Positions 1 to 9,330 of a DNA stretch of 36,928 nt are shown here, piece by piece. The DNA is taken from contig VXSG01000122.1 of NCBI GenBank assembly GCA_009838075.1, forward strand, positions 1 to 36,928, written 5' to 3'. A model generated the notes under the pieces. That model saw only the letters and a list, made by a program, of their open reading frames with translations. It was not told where the DNA came from and did no database searches. The first letter of the stretch is position 1, and the number at the start of each line of letters is the position of its first letter. Position numbers and translations under genes: made by a program. The DNA is from Boseongicola sp. SB0665_bin_10 (GTDB lineage Bacteria; Pseudomonadota; Alphaproteobacteria; Rhodobacterales; Rhodobacteraceae).

Positions 1-68
1 GCTGGGCCGCTGGGCCGCTGGGCCGCTGGGCCGCTGGGCCGCTGGGCCGCTGGGCTGTTGGGCTGTTG
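1..68. repeat. 8-bp tandem repeat (GCTGGGCC)n
   Basis: Six perfect head-to-tail copies of GCTGGGCC (1-48) are followed by two to three degenerate copies in which CC becomes CT and GC becomes GT. The unit length is not a multiple of three and no gene runs through it. The array begins exactly at the window edge, so its true length is unknown. It is a simple-sequence repeat that could vary by slippage, or it may mark a region that is hard to assemble. Confidence 0.95.
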
Positions 69-2274
69 AATTGCGGAGCCGCCCCGCCGAAGTCAAGCGC
101 CGTTTCCGGTCTCATCATCTCCCTGTTCACTCCCGTTCCAACCGCGTTTCCGGCGGGCCCTCCCTCGGGTCGCCGGGCCGCCCCCAAAACAGGGCGGCAG
201 GGCGGACGCTATTGGGGCGTCGGACGGGGTTTCAACAGCAAAGAATGGCTTTTCGTGGGGTTGGAAAATCTTTTTGAAACTAGCAGTTTGGGGGGATTCG
301 GCCGCCCCCTTTGCGTGACCCCTGCACGCCGGCCGGACGGTCCCGCCGACGCTTGGCCGGGCGTCCGGCACCGGGCGCAGCCAGGGCGCTTGTGATGCCG
401 GGCCCGATGCCTGGCGCGGCGCCCGTCATGCATCTCCGGCCCGGGCCTGTTACATGGCGCGGACGTGACGCTTCATGCCGTCGACGGGCTGCGTTGGCAC
501 GGCCCGGGGCAACGGCTTGCGGAGCATTCACTTGCCTTCTTGCGAGATCGAGGACCCCCGGACCGCCTGACCCCAACTGCTCGGCATAGCGCAACAGACA
601 GCCAGGAGATTGCAACCGCAAGTCACTTCGCCACCAATTGTCAACTTGCCTCCCGTCCAGCGCACGCGTGGGAGCGCTCGTCCTGAGGCGATTCAACCTG
701 CCTGGGATGCGCATGGGACGCGAGATCCGCTTGTCGCGGCCCGAGGGAACGCTTGCCTGTCCTTCGGAGGCGCCAGCATTCGAGTATGAGCCAGAGAGCT
801 TGACCTAAGAGTTGAGCGGTCCCCCGGAAGTGGCATTTCCCCGTTGACTTTCACGCCAGACAGGGAGGGCCACATGGCCTCGAACGAGACGACCCAAGAG
901 CAGCAAGGACGACCGATGGACAGATTTGAAGCCGACCTTGCGGACGAGGGGCGGGCAGTGATCAAGCCTCTCGTTCTTCTGGACTTGATTCGGCTGCACT
1001 TCTCGGCATGCAGACATCGTTCCAGATCGGCCGCGCCTTGCATTGGACGGTGGCAACGCTTGCCCAAGAGCCCACCAAGCGCCATCACGAGAACCGCTAC
1101 AGTGAGCCAGCGGAAGCCGAACGCCGCAATCTCGCCGCCAATTCAGTTCCACAAGTCTCAAATGGTCCAAGCTGCCTCTTCGTTTCGAGCTTTGGATGTG
1201 CCTGCGAATCTCGTCAAATTGCGCCATGGGTCGCATTCAATGTTGTCTCGCGCGAGCGGAAAGAGGGTGCGTTTCGTGAGTTTGTCGTCAGATACGGAGC
1301 CGGCGGCAAAGATCGTCTCGATGCGCGCGACGCGTTCTCCGGACGGCGGTGCTGAGTTGCCGGAATGGTGCCGGTCAGTCCCGTGTGCCAACGATTTGTC
1401 AAAGCGATGCAATCAACGCAGATGCCCCGCAGGGGCGTGCCTTGTCACGTTTCCGGACGATTCCCGGTGGTAAGATTGGCAATGGAGCGTCAGGCAAGGG
1501 CCGAGCGAGACAGCGAGGGGTCGCCAGGCACATTGGAGATGCCTGAGCAGCAAGACTTCCAGTTTCATACGCGAATAGTTCTTTGCCATTTCGGCACCCG
1601 CGTACTGCGTGACGTGGCCATCGGTGAGACGGGGGAGAGGCGATGATCTTGCTCTCCAGCCAAGGAAGGTTGTTGCGCATGTCTGGCTGCTTTCCTGGAG
1701 CGGCGACAGTACCCTGAACAGACGCGTGGAGATGAAACTCGCGTGGAGGCGGGGCGCGGTCTGGACTGAAAACAAAACATTTGTGCAGACGACGCGTTTT
1801 GCAGAACCTCTGCGCACTCTGCAGGACCTGGCCGCCAAGACGCACGGCGAATGTCATTTGGCAGATGTCAGGACAGTTGGCAGCAGACCCGCATCGGCTT
1901 CATGGTTGACGGAAGTGAAACCGGAATTGGCGTTGCTGGCGCAATGTTCAGGACGTGTCTGCCCGCAATTCAAAGTGGCAAGGCACCAGAGCAAGGACTT
2001 GGGCCACGAGAGGCACGGCGGTGTGTACGGCGATGCCGTGCCGTCAATGCCGTTAGAGGGTTTGTGCGCGATGCCGTGACGGATCTGGCATCTGGCGCTG
2101 GGCACCGGACGCAAGTGCTGACCATTGGTCGCTGACCCGTTCGCCGACTGCGTCGATCTCCCGACCAGCTTCTTTCGCTCCTCCGCGACATGTTCGCTTG
2201 CGGAATTCGCGCAGAATTCAAGCAAATGTCGACCGCGGCAACTGGACTTTGCCGCATTCGTTCATGAAGGGTTG
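69..2274. other. 2.2 kb without a convincing gene
   Basis: No reading frame here has a recognisable domain or keeps a consistent high-GC third-position pattern. The best start is an ATG at 874 preceded by GGAGGG. It opens a peptide (MASNETTQEQQGRPMDRF...) that loses protein-like character after about 45 residues, and a plausible continuation appears in another frame from 1008. This could be a decayed gene, but I cannot name it. The rest is probably decayed or intergenic sequence. Confidence 0.5.
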
Positions 2275-2982
2275 TCATCCATGCCCGATCGCTCCCGGAT
2301 AGTCCGGTGACCAGCCCTCCAGGGTCCGCCACTGTTCCCGGAGAGTCTTCCCGGCATCGGCAAAGCTCTCGCCGGTCGGGACGATTTCCTCGAACCAGTC
2401 GACCCGGAAGTGGCGGAACGACTGCCGCAGCTCGCACCAGGCGGCAAGGACCGTCGCATCCGGGTAGTAGATCAGGCACAGCGGGCGCAGCCGCCGGCGC
2501 GTAACGCGCCCGTTGCGGTCGCGGTACCGGGCGTCGATCCCTGTTTCCGTGTCGACGGCATCGCGAACGGTCCGGAGCACATCCATCCGGGTGCCCGGCG
2601 CCCCGGCCTGTGAGACAAGACGTCGCGGGTCCTCCGCATCCCCGGCAACCTGCCTGGCGACGACGAGCTTCGATTCCGCCTTGGCGGCGGCGCCGATCAA
2701 GGCGCCGTCCCCGGTCCGGCCGAGCATCCTGAGGCCGGCGAGGACGGCCTCCGCCTCTTCCCGCGTGAAGGCGAGCGGCGGCAGGTCGTAGCCGCGCCGC
2801 ATCACGTAGCCGACGCCGGCCTCGCCTTCCAGCGGAACGCCCATCGCCTGCAGCGACGCGCAGTCCCGGTAAATGGTACGCAGGCTGACCTCCAGCGTTT
2901 CCGCGATCTCCCTCCCCGTCATGGCACGGCGGGATCTGCGCAGGATCTGCACAAGCTCGAAGAGGCGGTCGATACGGGACAT
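2275..2982 (-). CDS. YafY-type HTH/WYL-domain transcriptional regulator
   Basis: This 235-residue protein is a predicted DNA-binding regulator. Residues 1-50 form a DeoR/HTH_11-like helix-turn-helix (MSRIDRLFELVQILRR, then TGREIAETLEVSLRTIYRD). Residues about 130-200 form a WYL-type sensor domain with the typical pattern of an AAWCELR stretch followed by FRHFRVDWF. The start at 2982 was chosen because it begins exactly where the family's MSR-D-R-L N-terminus begins; upstream in-frame sequence has no family features. It is divergent from the MATE pump, with 83 bp between the starts, so a likely role is local control of that pump and of itself. The ligand is unknown. The family assignment is firm; the target is inferred from position. 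Confidence 0.9.
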   Translation of the reverse strand: MSRIDRLFELVQILRRSRRAMTGREIAETLEVSLRTIYRDCASLQAMGVPLEGEAGVGYVMRRGYDLPPLAFTREEAEAVLAGLRMLGRTGDGALIGAAAKAESKLVVARQVAGDAEDPRRLVSQAGAPGTRMDVLRTVRDAVDTETGIDARYRDRNGRVTRRRLRPLCLIYYPDATVLAAWCELRQSFRHFRVDWFEEIVPTGESFADAGKTLREQWRTLEGWSPDYPGAIGHG

Positions 2983-3065
2983 TTCGGTACGCGGACTCTG
3001 CTGACACACAGTTGGCAGCGGCACTATGCGAAGGAGCCCCGGGTGATTCAAGCCGGGAGGCTTCC

Positions 3066-4439
3066 ATGCCGGACGATCAGGGCCACGGGTTCCAGAGAAG
3101 CGCTGCGCGCATTGGCGCCTTCGCGTCCCTGAGCTATGCCGTCGACTACTCCTTCCAGCTCGTCGACATTTTCTGGGTGGCGCGGCTCGGCGCCGGCGCG
3201 CCGACTGCCATCGCGATAGCGTCTTCAACCCTCTTTCTCGTTCTCGCGCTGAACGAGGTGGTCGGCGCCGGCACCGTCCCGCTCTTCGCGCAGGCGGCTG
3301 GCTCCGGGGACCGGGAACGGACCGGCCACGTCATCCTGCAGGCGCTGCTTCTCAAGCTTGTCCTTGGGGCGGTGATGGCCCTCGCCTTCGGTGCGTTCAT
3401 GCTGTGGGCGGTGCCCCTTTACGACATCGACGCCGCGGCCCGCGGCCATCTCGCGGCCTACGGGCAAGTCATCTGGCTTTCGCTGCTGCTGGTCCCGGCG
3501 TACTCGACCATGATGACGGCGCTGCGTTCGCTTGGCGGCGAGGCGGATGCCGCGCGCGCGTCCGCGCTCGCCCTGCTCTTGAACATGGCCCTGAACCCGG
3601 TGCTCATCTTCGGGGTCGGTTCCTGGCCGGGACTGGGCATCGTCGGTGCGGCCTGGGCAACCGTGTTCGCGCAGGCGGTCGCGACGGTGCTTGCGGCAAG
3701 GTCCCTTGCCAGGAACCGGTTCGGCGCGAGGGTGTTCAGCACCGCCAACCTCGGTTGGTGTCCGCCTCTCTATCGAGGCATCGCGATCATCGGGCTGCCG
3801 CTGGGCGGCGTGATGGTGCTCTACAATCTCGAGCAGGCCGCGGTCACCGCGATTGTCGTGAGCTTCGGCACCGCCGTCAGCGACGGCTTCGGGATCGGCG
3901 CCCGGATCTGCAGCTTCCTCTTCATGGCGGTGTTCGGAATCGCCGTCGGCGCCTCGGTGACGGTCGGCCTGCACCTTGGCGCCGAACGGGCGGACGTGGT
4001 GCGCCAGGCGCTGCCCAGGTTCGCCGGCGCCGGCACCGCCGCGTTCGGCGCTGTTGCGCTGCCGCTCGCGCTCCTTGGCGACGAGCTGGTCAGGCTCTTC
4101 ACGCAGGACGCCGCGACTGTCGCCGCGGGCGGGACTTATCTCCGGTTCATGGCGGTGGCGCTCTGCCTGCTGTGCGCCCATCACGTCTTCAACGCCGCCT
4201 TCGAGGGCGCCGGGCGCAACATGCCCGTGCTGCTCGCGTCAGCCGCCATGTATCTCGGGGTCGAACTGCCGGCCGTGCTGGCGCTGGCATTCCTCGATGC
4301 GCTGAACCCCGAGACGCTCTGGATCGCGATGACGGTCACGGCCGCGGTCGGCGCACTGATCTCCGCATTGCTGTTCCGCCACGGCGGATGGCTGCCGGAA
4401 CCCCTCTCCACGGAACTGCAGAACGGAAAGAGCAGATGA
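3066..4439 (+). CDS. MATE family multidrug/toxin efflux transporter
   Basis: This 457-residue integral inner-membrane protein has about 12 hydrophobic segments and the two-lobe MATE layout. It begins with a PDDQGHGFQRSAARIGAFAS leader, then a segment with VDIFWVARLGAGAPTAIAIA, the usual MATE TM1-TM2 signature. MATE proteins export cationic drugs or metabolites using sodium or proton gradients; the substrate cannot be read here. The ATG at 3066 is preceded by GGGAGG at good spacing, which favours it over an in-frame start 18 codons upstream. The divergent WYL regulator is the probable controller. Its stop overlaps (ATGA) the start of the frameshifted remnant that follows, so the two were once one transcription unit. 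Confidence 0.93.
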   Translation: MPDDQGHGFQRSAARIGAFASLSYAVDYSFQLVDIFWVARLGAGAPTAIAIASSTLFLVLALNEVVGAGTVPLFAQAAGSGDRERTGHVILQALLLKLVLGAVMALAFGAFMLWAVPLYDIDAAARGHLAAYGQVIWLSLLLVPAYSTMMTALRSLGGEADAARASALALLLNMALNPVLIFGVGSWPGLGIVGAAWATVFAQAVATVLAARSLARNRFGARVFSTANLGWCPPLYRGIAIIGLPLGGVMVLYNLEQAAVTAIVVSFGTAVSDGFGIGARICSFLFMAVFGIAVGASVTVGLHLGAERADVVRQALPRFAGAGTAAFGAVALPLALLGDELVRLFTQDAATVAAGGTYLRFMAVALCLLCAHHVFNAAFEGAGRNMPVLLASAAMYLGVELPAVLALAFLDALNPETLWIAMTVTAAVGALISALLFRHGGWLPEPLSTELQNGKSR

Positions 4440-4860
4440 ACATCACCTTCAACGGAACTCCCCTTCCCGCCACGTCGTCCCGGCCGGACCTCGAGGCCCG
4501 CTACTTGCAGTGTGCGACACCTGACGCCTGCCGGGCGGCGGCGGACGAAATCCACGATCGGCTTGCCGGCTCGGCATCTCCTTCGAGGGACGCAGGCTGC
4601 CGGTATCGCTGCGGCCGAGCCTTCTTCCGCGCTCCGAGGTGTCGCGCACGGCAACGGATCTCATGACGGTTCGCGCCGTGATGAACAGGATGCTCGGAGC
4701 GCTGGCCTTCGACATCCGGTCCGGGGAGGCGCGCACGCCTCTGACACGGTTCTTCGGTCACTGCGAGAGGTGGTTCGACCTGATCGGCGGCCAGTGCCGG
4801 ACGGCTCCGCACATCATGCTCATGCGGTTCGGCGCCGTTGACGCCCTTTGCGGAACTTGG
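4436..4860 (+). pseudogene. frameshifted remnant cotranscribed with the MATE gene
   Basis: An ATG overlapping the MATE stop codon opens a frame (MNITFNGTPLPATSSRPDLE...) that by itself gives 76 residues. From about 4570 the protein-like sequence moves to another frame (LGISFEGRRLPVSLRPSLL, later TDLMTVRAVMNRMLGALAF). Restoring one base near 4570 would join the two parts into a single sequence of about 140 residues. The right end is uncertain and it fades out before the riboswitch. The phrase resembling 'PVSLRP.LLP' recalls the N-terminus of some uncharacterised circularly permuted ATP-grasp proteins, but I am not sure of this. I call it a decayed gene of unknown function; a sequencing error at 4570 is the alternative. 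Confidence 0.6.
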
Positions 4861-4912
4861 CGCTTGCGTTCTTCCAGCGAATCGGAGAGCCGGAACCCGA
4901 CCCAAGGGTCGA

Positions 4913-4996
4913 CTGTTGGGGTGCCCCCAAAGGCTGAGATGCGGCGGACCGCGAACCCATTGAACCTGAACCGGTTAGGACCGGCGGAGGAAACAG
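4913..4996 (+). promoter_or_regulatory. TPP riboswitch (THI element)
   Basis: The conserved thiamine pyrophosphate aptamer is present in order: closing stem CTGTT (4913-4917) pairing with AACAG (4992-4996); GGGGTGCCC followed by GGCTGAGAT; then ACCCATTGAACCTGAACC and GTTAGGACCGGCGGAGGAAA. These match the two TPP-recognition segments (CUGAGA and ACC-UUGA-ACCUGA...CGNAGGGA). The AGG-rich part of the 3' strand lies about 10 nt before an ATG at 5001, so in the original gene ligand binding would hide the ribosome binding site. The expected target would be a thiamine synthesis or uptake gene, but the frame opened at 5001 stops after 20 codons. Confidence 0.93.
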
Positions 4997-5000
4997 GCAG

Positions 5001-5063
5001 ATGGCACATGTCCCCGATCTCTCTTTCATCTTGCGTCCTGAACCGCGTCTGGACGGGACGTAA
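5001..5063 (+). pseudogene. 20-codon stub after the TPP riboswitch
   Basis: The ATG at 5001 is correctly placed behind the riboswitch's GGAGGA sequence and opens MAHVPDLSFILRPEPRLDGT, then a TAA. No recognisable thiamine gene (thiC, thiB, thiM, tenA or similar) follows in any frame. The simplest reading is that the regulated gene was deleted or has decayed, leaving its control element and first codons. A regulatory leader peptide is possible but less likely. Confidence 0.45.
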
Positions 5064-5546
5064 CATGGTGCCGAACGCGCTTGAGATCATCGACACGGAT
5101 GGCGGACGAGGGATCGTAATCCAGGCGGATCTCAGGGCGCCCGGGGACCCGGGAGTTTGCGGCTGCACAGCCGTTTCGGTGGCAATGAGGAAGCACTCGC
5201 AGACGGTGACAGGGGAACGTCGTTGCTCCGACAAGCCGATCGGCGGGCAGGTTCCATCGGTTCCCCGGGACATTGACGTGGTGGTCGCCAAGATCGGGAT
5301 GCCGGCCGGGCAGTCAATGATCGCGGCGGTCGCACGCGCTCTTGACGCCCTCGATGGAAGCGCGGCCCTGATTGCCGCAATGGTGGCAAGGTCCGGCGAA
5401 GCTCTTTCGACCGTGGCTGACAATGAAGCTGACGGCCCGAAGAGGCGTCGGTTCCTTCATGAACGTGTTCCGCAGCAACGAAAGCGCGAATTCCCGCTCC
5501 TTGACCGGGTCAGGCAATCAGCTTCCCGGCTGGCTGGGGCAGAGGC
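5064..5546. other. stretch without an assignable gene
   Basis: Both strands have open frames but none with a recognisable domain. A minus-strand peptide near 5314-5517 contains CHHCGNQG, reminiscent of the zinc-binding start of some transposases, but there is too little to call an insertion sequence. Nothing in this stretch restores the gene expected downstream of the riboswitch. Confidence 0.4.
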
Positions 5547-6767
5547 GTGAAACCCGGGCCCGCGCGTCCGGCAGCAGGCAGGCTGAACATTGGCATGGCC
5601 GTCACCCTTGCCTTGCTTTCTGCCTTGCCCTTGCTGTCGCTGAACATGTTCCTGCCGTCATTGGGGGTGATGGCGGAAGACTTCGGGGTTGGGTATGACG
5701 AGATCGCGCTGACCTTCTCCTTGTACCTGGCGTTCACGGCGGTCTTTCAGGTTTGCTCGGGAATCCTGGCTGACAGGTTCGGGCGCAAGCCTGTCCTGAT
5801 GTGGTGCATCCTTGTCTTCTCGGCTTCTTCCGTTGGATGCCTCCTTTCCGACGGCTATCCCGAGTTCCTGGTCTTCAGGTGCCTCCAAAGCTCGGTCGTT
5901 TCGGGAATGGTCCTGTCGCGCGCAATTGTAAGGGATCTCTTCGACAGGACGAGGACGGCGAAGGTTCTCGGTTACATCGCGACGGCAATGAGCCTGGCGC
6001 CGATCCTCGGGCCTCTGCTGGGCGGCATCCTGGCGGAGGTGGGTGGCTGGCGGCACGTCTTCGGTGTCTACTTCCTGTCGGGTGTCCTGCTGCTGATCCT
6101 GGTCGGCCTGAAGGTTCCCGAGACGGACACGCGTTGCGGACGGCCGGAGGAGTCCCCTTCGGGTCCCGCGTTGGCGCTCTTCCTGGACTCCAGGTTCTGG
6201 CAGTACACCTCGATCATGACGTTGGCGACGGGCACGTTCTACGTGTTTGTCAGCGGCGTGCCGATCGTTGCCACGGAGCACTTCATGATGAGCCAGGCCG
6301 AAACCGGGCTGGGCCTGGGGACGATAACCGTCGGGTTCCTGGCGGGGAGTTTCGCTTCGGGAAGGCTGCTTGAATCCTTCGGTCCGCACACGGTGATCCT
6401 GTGGGGCCGTCTCGCTGCTGGCGTCGGTCTGGCAGCTTGCGTCTGCCTGCTTTGGGTCGGGTGGGAAATGCCCGTCGTTCTCTTCGGGTGCACGTCCCTG
6501 GCCGGATTCGGCAACGGCTTGACGATGCCGAGCGCCAGCGCCCTGGTGATGTTCGTGCGTCCGGACAGGGCAGCCAGCGCGTCGGGTCTTTCGGATGCGG
6601 TGATCGTGATTGCGGGCGCGGCTCTCGCGACCTTGACGGGTCATGTCCTTGGAGCGGCTCCAGACGCCCTTGTGCTGGTATGCCTGATGCTGCCGTTGGC
6701 GATGGTCAGCCTGGGCATTTCGGTCTTCATGAGTTTGCATGCCGGAGAGACCGAAGCTGAAGACTGA
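5547..6767 (+). CDS. MFS drug/metabolite exporter, Bcr/CflA type
   Basis: This 406-residue inner-membrane protein has about 12 predicted membrane segments. MFS motif A is clear between TM2 and TM3 (GILADRFGRKPVL), and TM1 carries the LNMFLPSLGVMAEDF pattern typical of the Bcr/CflA drug:proton antiporters. The family exports antibiotics or small metabolites; the substrate is unknown. The GTG at 5547 gives a normal 16-residue cytoplasmic N-terminus; an ATG at 5595 (M17) is an alternative and neither has a strong ribosome binding site. It lies alone, 484 bp past the orphan riboswitch stub, so control by that riboswitch is unlikely though not excluded. Confidence 0.9.
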   Translation: MKPGPARPAAGRLNIGMAVTLALLSALPLLSLNMFLPSLGVMAEDFGVGYDEIALTFSLYLAFTAVFQVCSGILADRFGRKPVLMWCILVFSASSVGCLLSDGYPEFLVFRCLQSSVVSGMVLSRAIVRDLFDRTRTAKVLGYIATAMSLAPILGPLLGGILAEVGGWRHVFGVYFLSGVLLLILVGLKVPETDTRCGRPEESPSGPALALFLDSRFWQYTSIMTLATGTFYVFVSGVPIVATEHFMMSQAETGLGLGTITVGFLAGSFASGRLLESFGPHTVILWGRLAAGVGLAACVCLLWVGWEMPVVLFGCTSLAGFGNGLTMPSASALVMFVRPDRAASASGLSDAVIVIAGAALATLTGHVLGAAPDALVLVCLMLPLAMVSLGISVFMSLHAGETEAED

Positions 6768-7969
6768 CCGCCTCGGCCCGAAGTGCCCGTTCCGCTCAAG
6801 GTTTCGCAAGACCTTGTTCCCGGTGGCGTAGCGGGCGAATCCGGCAGCCCGTGTCGCCGCTCGAACGATCACCTTCGCTTGCGGAAGGGTTGCCGTCGTC
6901 GAGGACACGGACTGCCTGGCGGATTCGGCAGAGCGATTTCGACTGTTTGCCACTCGTTTGCCAACGGACCGGCGCGGCACCGGATCCCCGAAAGGCGAGA
7001 GCCCCGCAAAGCCCTGTGTGGAAGGCGCCAATTACGTCGATCCGGGCAAGTTCCGTACCTTCGAGCACTGACGGGAAGTCTGGTGTCGCGCAGGCCGGCA
7101 ATGAACTGACCTGAACTGCGGAAGCACGTCACGCGAATCTGGCCATGAGGTGACGCCCCCGCAGCGCCGGACTTGACAGTGCGTGAACCGTTGCCGGGAG
7201 ATCATGGATGGGTTGCGAGCGCTCCGGGATCCGCGGAAACGGAGTGAGATCTTCGGTCTTGCCTCCAAGTAGTTCGCCGTCCGCTTTGGCATCCGGACGC
7301 CGGGCGCCACGGCGGTCGCGCGGAACCCGCGGCTGCAGTATCTGACCGTTCCTCCCGGCACCGAATGCAGATGCGTTCGCTCAATTCACCTGAACGCGGC
7401 ACGGATTCTCCCCGGTTTTCCTCAAGGTTGGGGACGCATAAATCCTGGCAGCGCCTTACGGTCACTTCTGGCGTCGGCGCTGCGGTGACGGATCCGGAGA
7501 TGCGTCGCGCTGGAGCAAGGGAGGCTGCATGTCCATGCAGAGGAGTTTCGGCCAAACGGGTCGCAAGGTCATGTGCCAAGACCGGCGAACGGTCTCCGAG
7601 ACGATGGTGCAGCTGTCCCCGCGACTGGCATTGTCCGTGCGGCCCCAGGTTCGACGGCGAGGACCTGTTTCGACGGGAGGGTGCAGGGCGCCTGCGGATC
7701 CCGGCGAGCTCCGCCGACGAGTGCCGCTGATTGGCGCGACCGGCAGTCAGGAGATCGCGTGCCCGCCGGGCTCCGTACGGGATCGCGCCCCTGCCTGGAC
7801 GCGTGGAACCAGGCGACGCCCGTCCTTGGCGCACGACATCAGGATTATCGGGCGGTGGAACAAACCCTGGGTAGCGGGAAGGGTCATGGGATGCCGGAAT
7901 TGCATTAAAATCCAGCCGCTTGCGCAACCCTCCCGGCGGCAACGGAACCGGTCTCTCCGGCCCCATTTT
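6768..7969. other. 1.2 kb without a convincing gene
   Basis: The frames on both strands are arginine- and proline-rich shadows without domains. A short plus-strand phrase near 7204 (MDGLRALRDPRKRSEIFGLA) ends in a stop and may be a relic. I see no tRNA, insertion sequence or clear terminator. Confidence 0.5.
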
Positions 7970-7997
7970 GCGCTCGATAGCTGTCACTATCGCGCAC
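7970..7997 (-). repeat. left inverted palindromic site
   Basis: Ten-base arms (7970-7979 and 7988-7997) are imperfectly palindromic around GCTGTCAC. Read on the minus strand it matches the right site through the centre and one full arm. It lies 40 bp upstream of the recombinase start codon, so binding there could also repress the gene. Confidence 0.75.
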
Positions 7998-8037
7998 AAT
8001 CCGGATGCCCTTGACGCAGACGCTCAGGAGGCCCCGA

Positions 8038-9021
8038 ATGATCCCTGAACCCCCCTTCAACGATTCGGAGACGCTGGCGCGAGACCCGGATTGCGCGCTC
8101 GCGGAGCAGCTCGAACGGTTCGTGCGCGCGGCAGGAGGCGCGTTCTCGATGAGCACGGAGCGGGCGCTGAGGTCCGATCTCGCCATCTACGCCGAGTGGT
8201 GCGCGGAACGGGGAGAGAGGGCACTGCCGGCGGAGCCCGGAACCGTCGCCGCCTTCGTCGACGACAGGGCGGAGGTCCGGGCGCCTGCCACCGTGCGCCG
8301 CTACGTCACCAGCATCGGAATCGCCCACAGGGCGCTGGGGCTGGAGAGGACGGTGACGGACCCGGCCGTCGGACTCGCGCTCAAGCGCATGCACCGCAGG
8401 AAGGGGCGTCGCCAGGACCAAGCGACGGGGCTGACATGGCCGCTGCGCCAGCGGCTGCTTGAGGCGACGGGCGACAGGCTGATCGACCACCGCAATCGGG
8501 CCCTGCTCGCCGTCGCCTACGACGCGTTGCTGCGCAGGACGGAACTGGTGTCCCTGCAAGCCGCTGACCTGCTTGAGGAAATGCAAGGCGACGGCAGCCT
8601 CCTGGTGCGTCGCTCCAAGACCGACGCTGAGGGAAAGGGCGAGACCGTCTGGCTCGCGCCGGACACCGTCCGACTGGTGCACGCATGGCTCGGCCGGGCG
8701 GCGATCAGGGAGGGCTTGCTGTTCCGCTCGGTCCGCAAGGGAGGGCGGGTCGGCGAGCGGCTGAATTCCGGTCAGGTGCCGCGGATATTCAAGGCGATGG
8801 CGCGCGAGGCCGGCCTTCCGGAAACCGTGGAAGCAGGCCTCTCGGGGCACTCGGCCCGGGTGGGCGCGACGCAGGACATGATCGCCGCCGGCATCGGGAT
8901 GCCCGCGATCCTGCACGCCGGGCGCTGGAAGTCTGCGGTCATGGTCAACCGCTACGGGGAACAGTTGCTGGCGCGACGGAGCGGGGCCGCGCAGCTGGCG
9001 CGGAAGCAGAAGCGTGCCTAA
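8038..9021 (+). CDS. tyrosine-type site-specific recombinase/integrase
   Basis: This 327-residue protein would cut and rejoin DNA at specific sites through a 3'-phosphotyrosine link. Residues 20-115 look like the N-terminal SAM-like core-binding domain (ERALRSDLAIYAEWC). The catalytic domain carries R166 (LLRRTEL), K194 (RRSKTD), H271-x-x-R274 (GHSARVG), W297 in the HAGRWKS position and nucleophile Y306 (VNRYGE), so the active site looks complete. The ATG at 8038 was chosen for AGGAGG at ideal spacing; an in-frame start 11 codons upstream has none. The gene stands alone: no excisionase, phage or integron genes flank it. Instead it is bracketed by two inverted palindromic sites at 7970 and 9331, which are its probable substrates. 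Confidence 0.93.
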   Translation: MIPEPPFNDSETLARDPDCALAEQLERFVRAAGGAFSMSTERALRSDLAIYAEWCAERGERALPAEPGTVAAFVDDRAEVRAPATVRRYVTSIGIAHRALGLERTVTDPAVGLALKRMHRRKGRRQDQATGLTWPLRQRLLEATGDRLIDHRNRALLAVAYDALLRRTELVSLQAADLLEEMQGDGSLLVRRSKTDAEGKGETVWLAPDTVRLVHAWLGRAAIREGLLFRSVRKGGRVGERLNSGQVPRIFKAMAREAGLPETVEAGLSGHSARVGATQDMIAAGIGMPAILHAGRWKSAVMVNRYGEQLLARRSGAAQLARKQKRA

Positions 9022-9330
9022 GCGGCGCCGGAGTGCACGGGCACAGCGTTCGTGCTACGATGGCGCAACGGCCAGCGCGGGCCGTGAATGCACTCCGGGG
9101 GCCGGAATCGATTCGTGCGGGCCGTACCGGCACGAATCCAGATGTTGCTATCGAGCATAACGTCGGGCACGCTCGGTGGGCGCGGCATCCTGCCGGCATG
9201 GGAAGCACGGGACTATCCCGTTCCGGAAAAGACCTGTCAGTTCAGAGGATTGCCGTCATATCGACGCGGTACTCCGTGCTCCGTGGCGGGTCCGGCGCGC
9301 CGCTGGCAGGAATGCGATCTTGACATCTTT
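9022..9330. other. intergenic DNA between recombinase and right site
   Basis: No gene is seen. A half-site copy, TATCGAGCATAA (9149-9160), resembles one arm of the flanking sites. A TTGACA hexamer (9320-9325) sits just left of the right site and points toward the lipoprotein, but I find no good -10 at standard spacing. Confidence 0.5.

Noticed and set aside
1-68. CRISPR-like repeat array
   Set aside because: The 8-bp units are directly adjacent with no spacers, so this is a simple tandem repeat.
844-1473. 209-codon ORF on the plus strand
   Set aside because: Only the first 45 residues look protein-like; the rest is serine/arginine-rich with no domain, so it is at best a relic.
3225-4184. 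Long minus-strand and alternate plus-strand frames over the MATE gene
   Set aside because: Only the MATE frame shows membrane segments and family motifs; the others are compositional shadows.
5314-5517. Transposase fragment suggested by CHHCGNQG on the minus strand
   Set aside because: A single CxxC motif with no catalytic DDE residues or terminal repeats is too little evidence.
5658-7031. A 457-codon open frame on the minus strand
   Set aside because: It is antisense to the Bcr/CflA-type transporter and has the low-complexity composition of a shadow frame.
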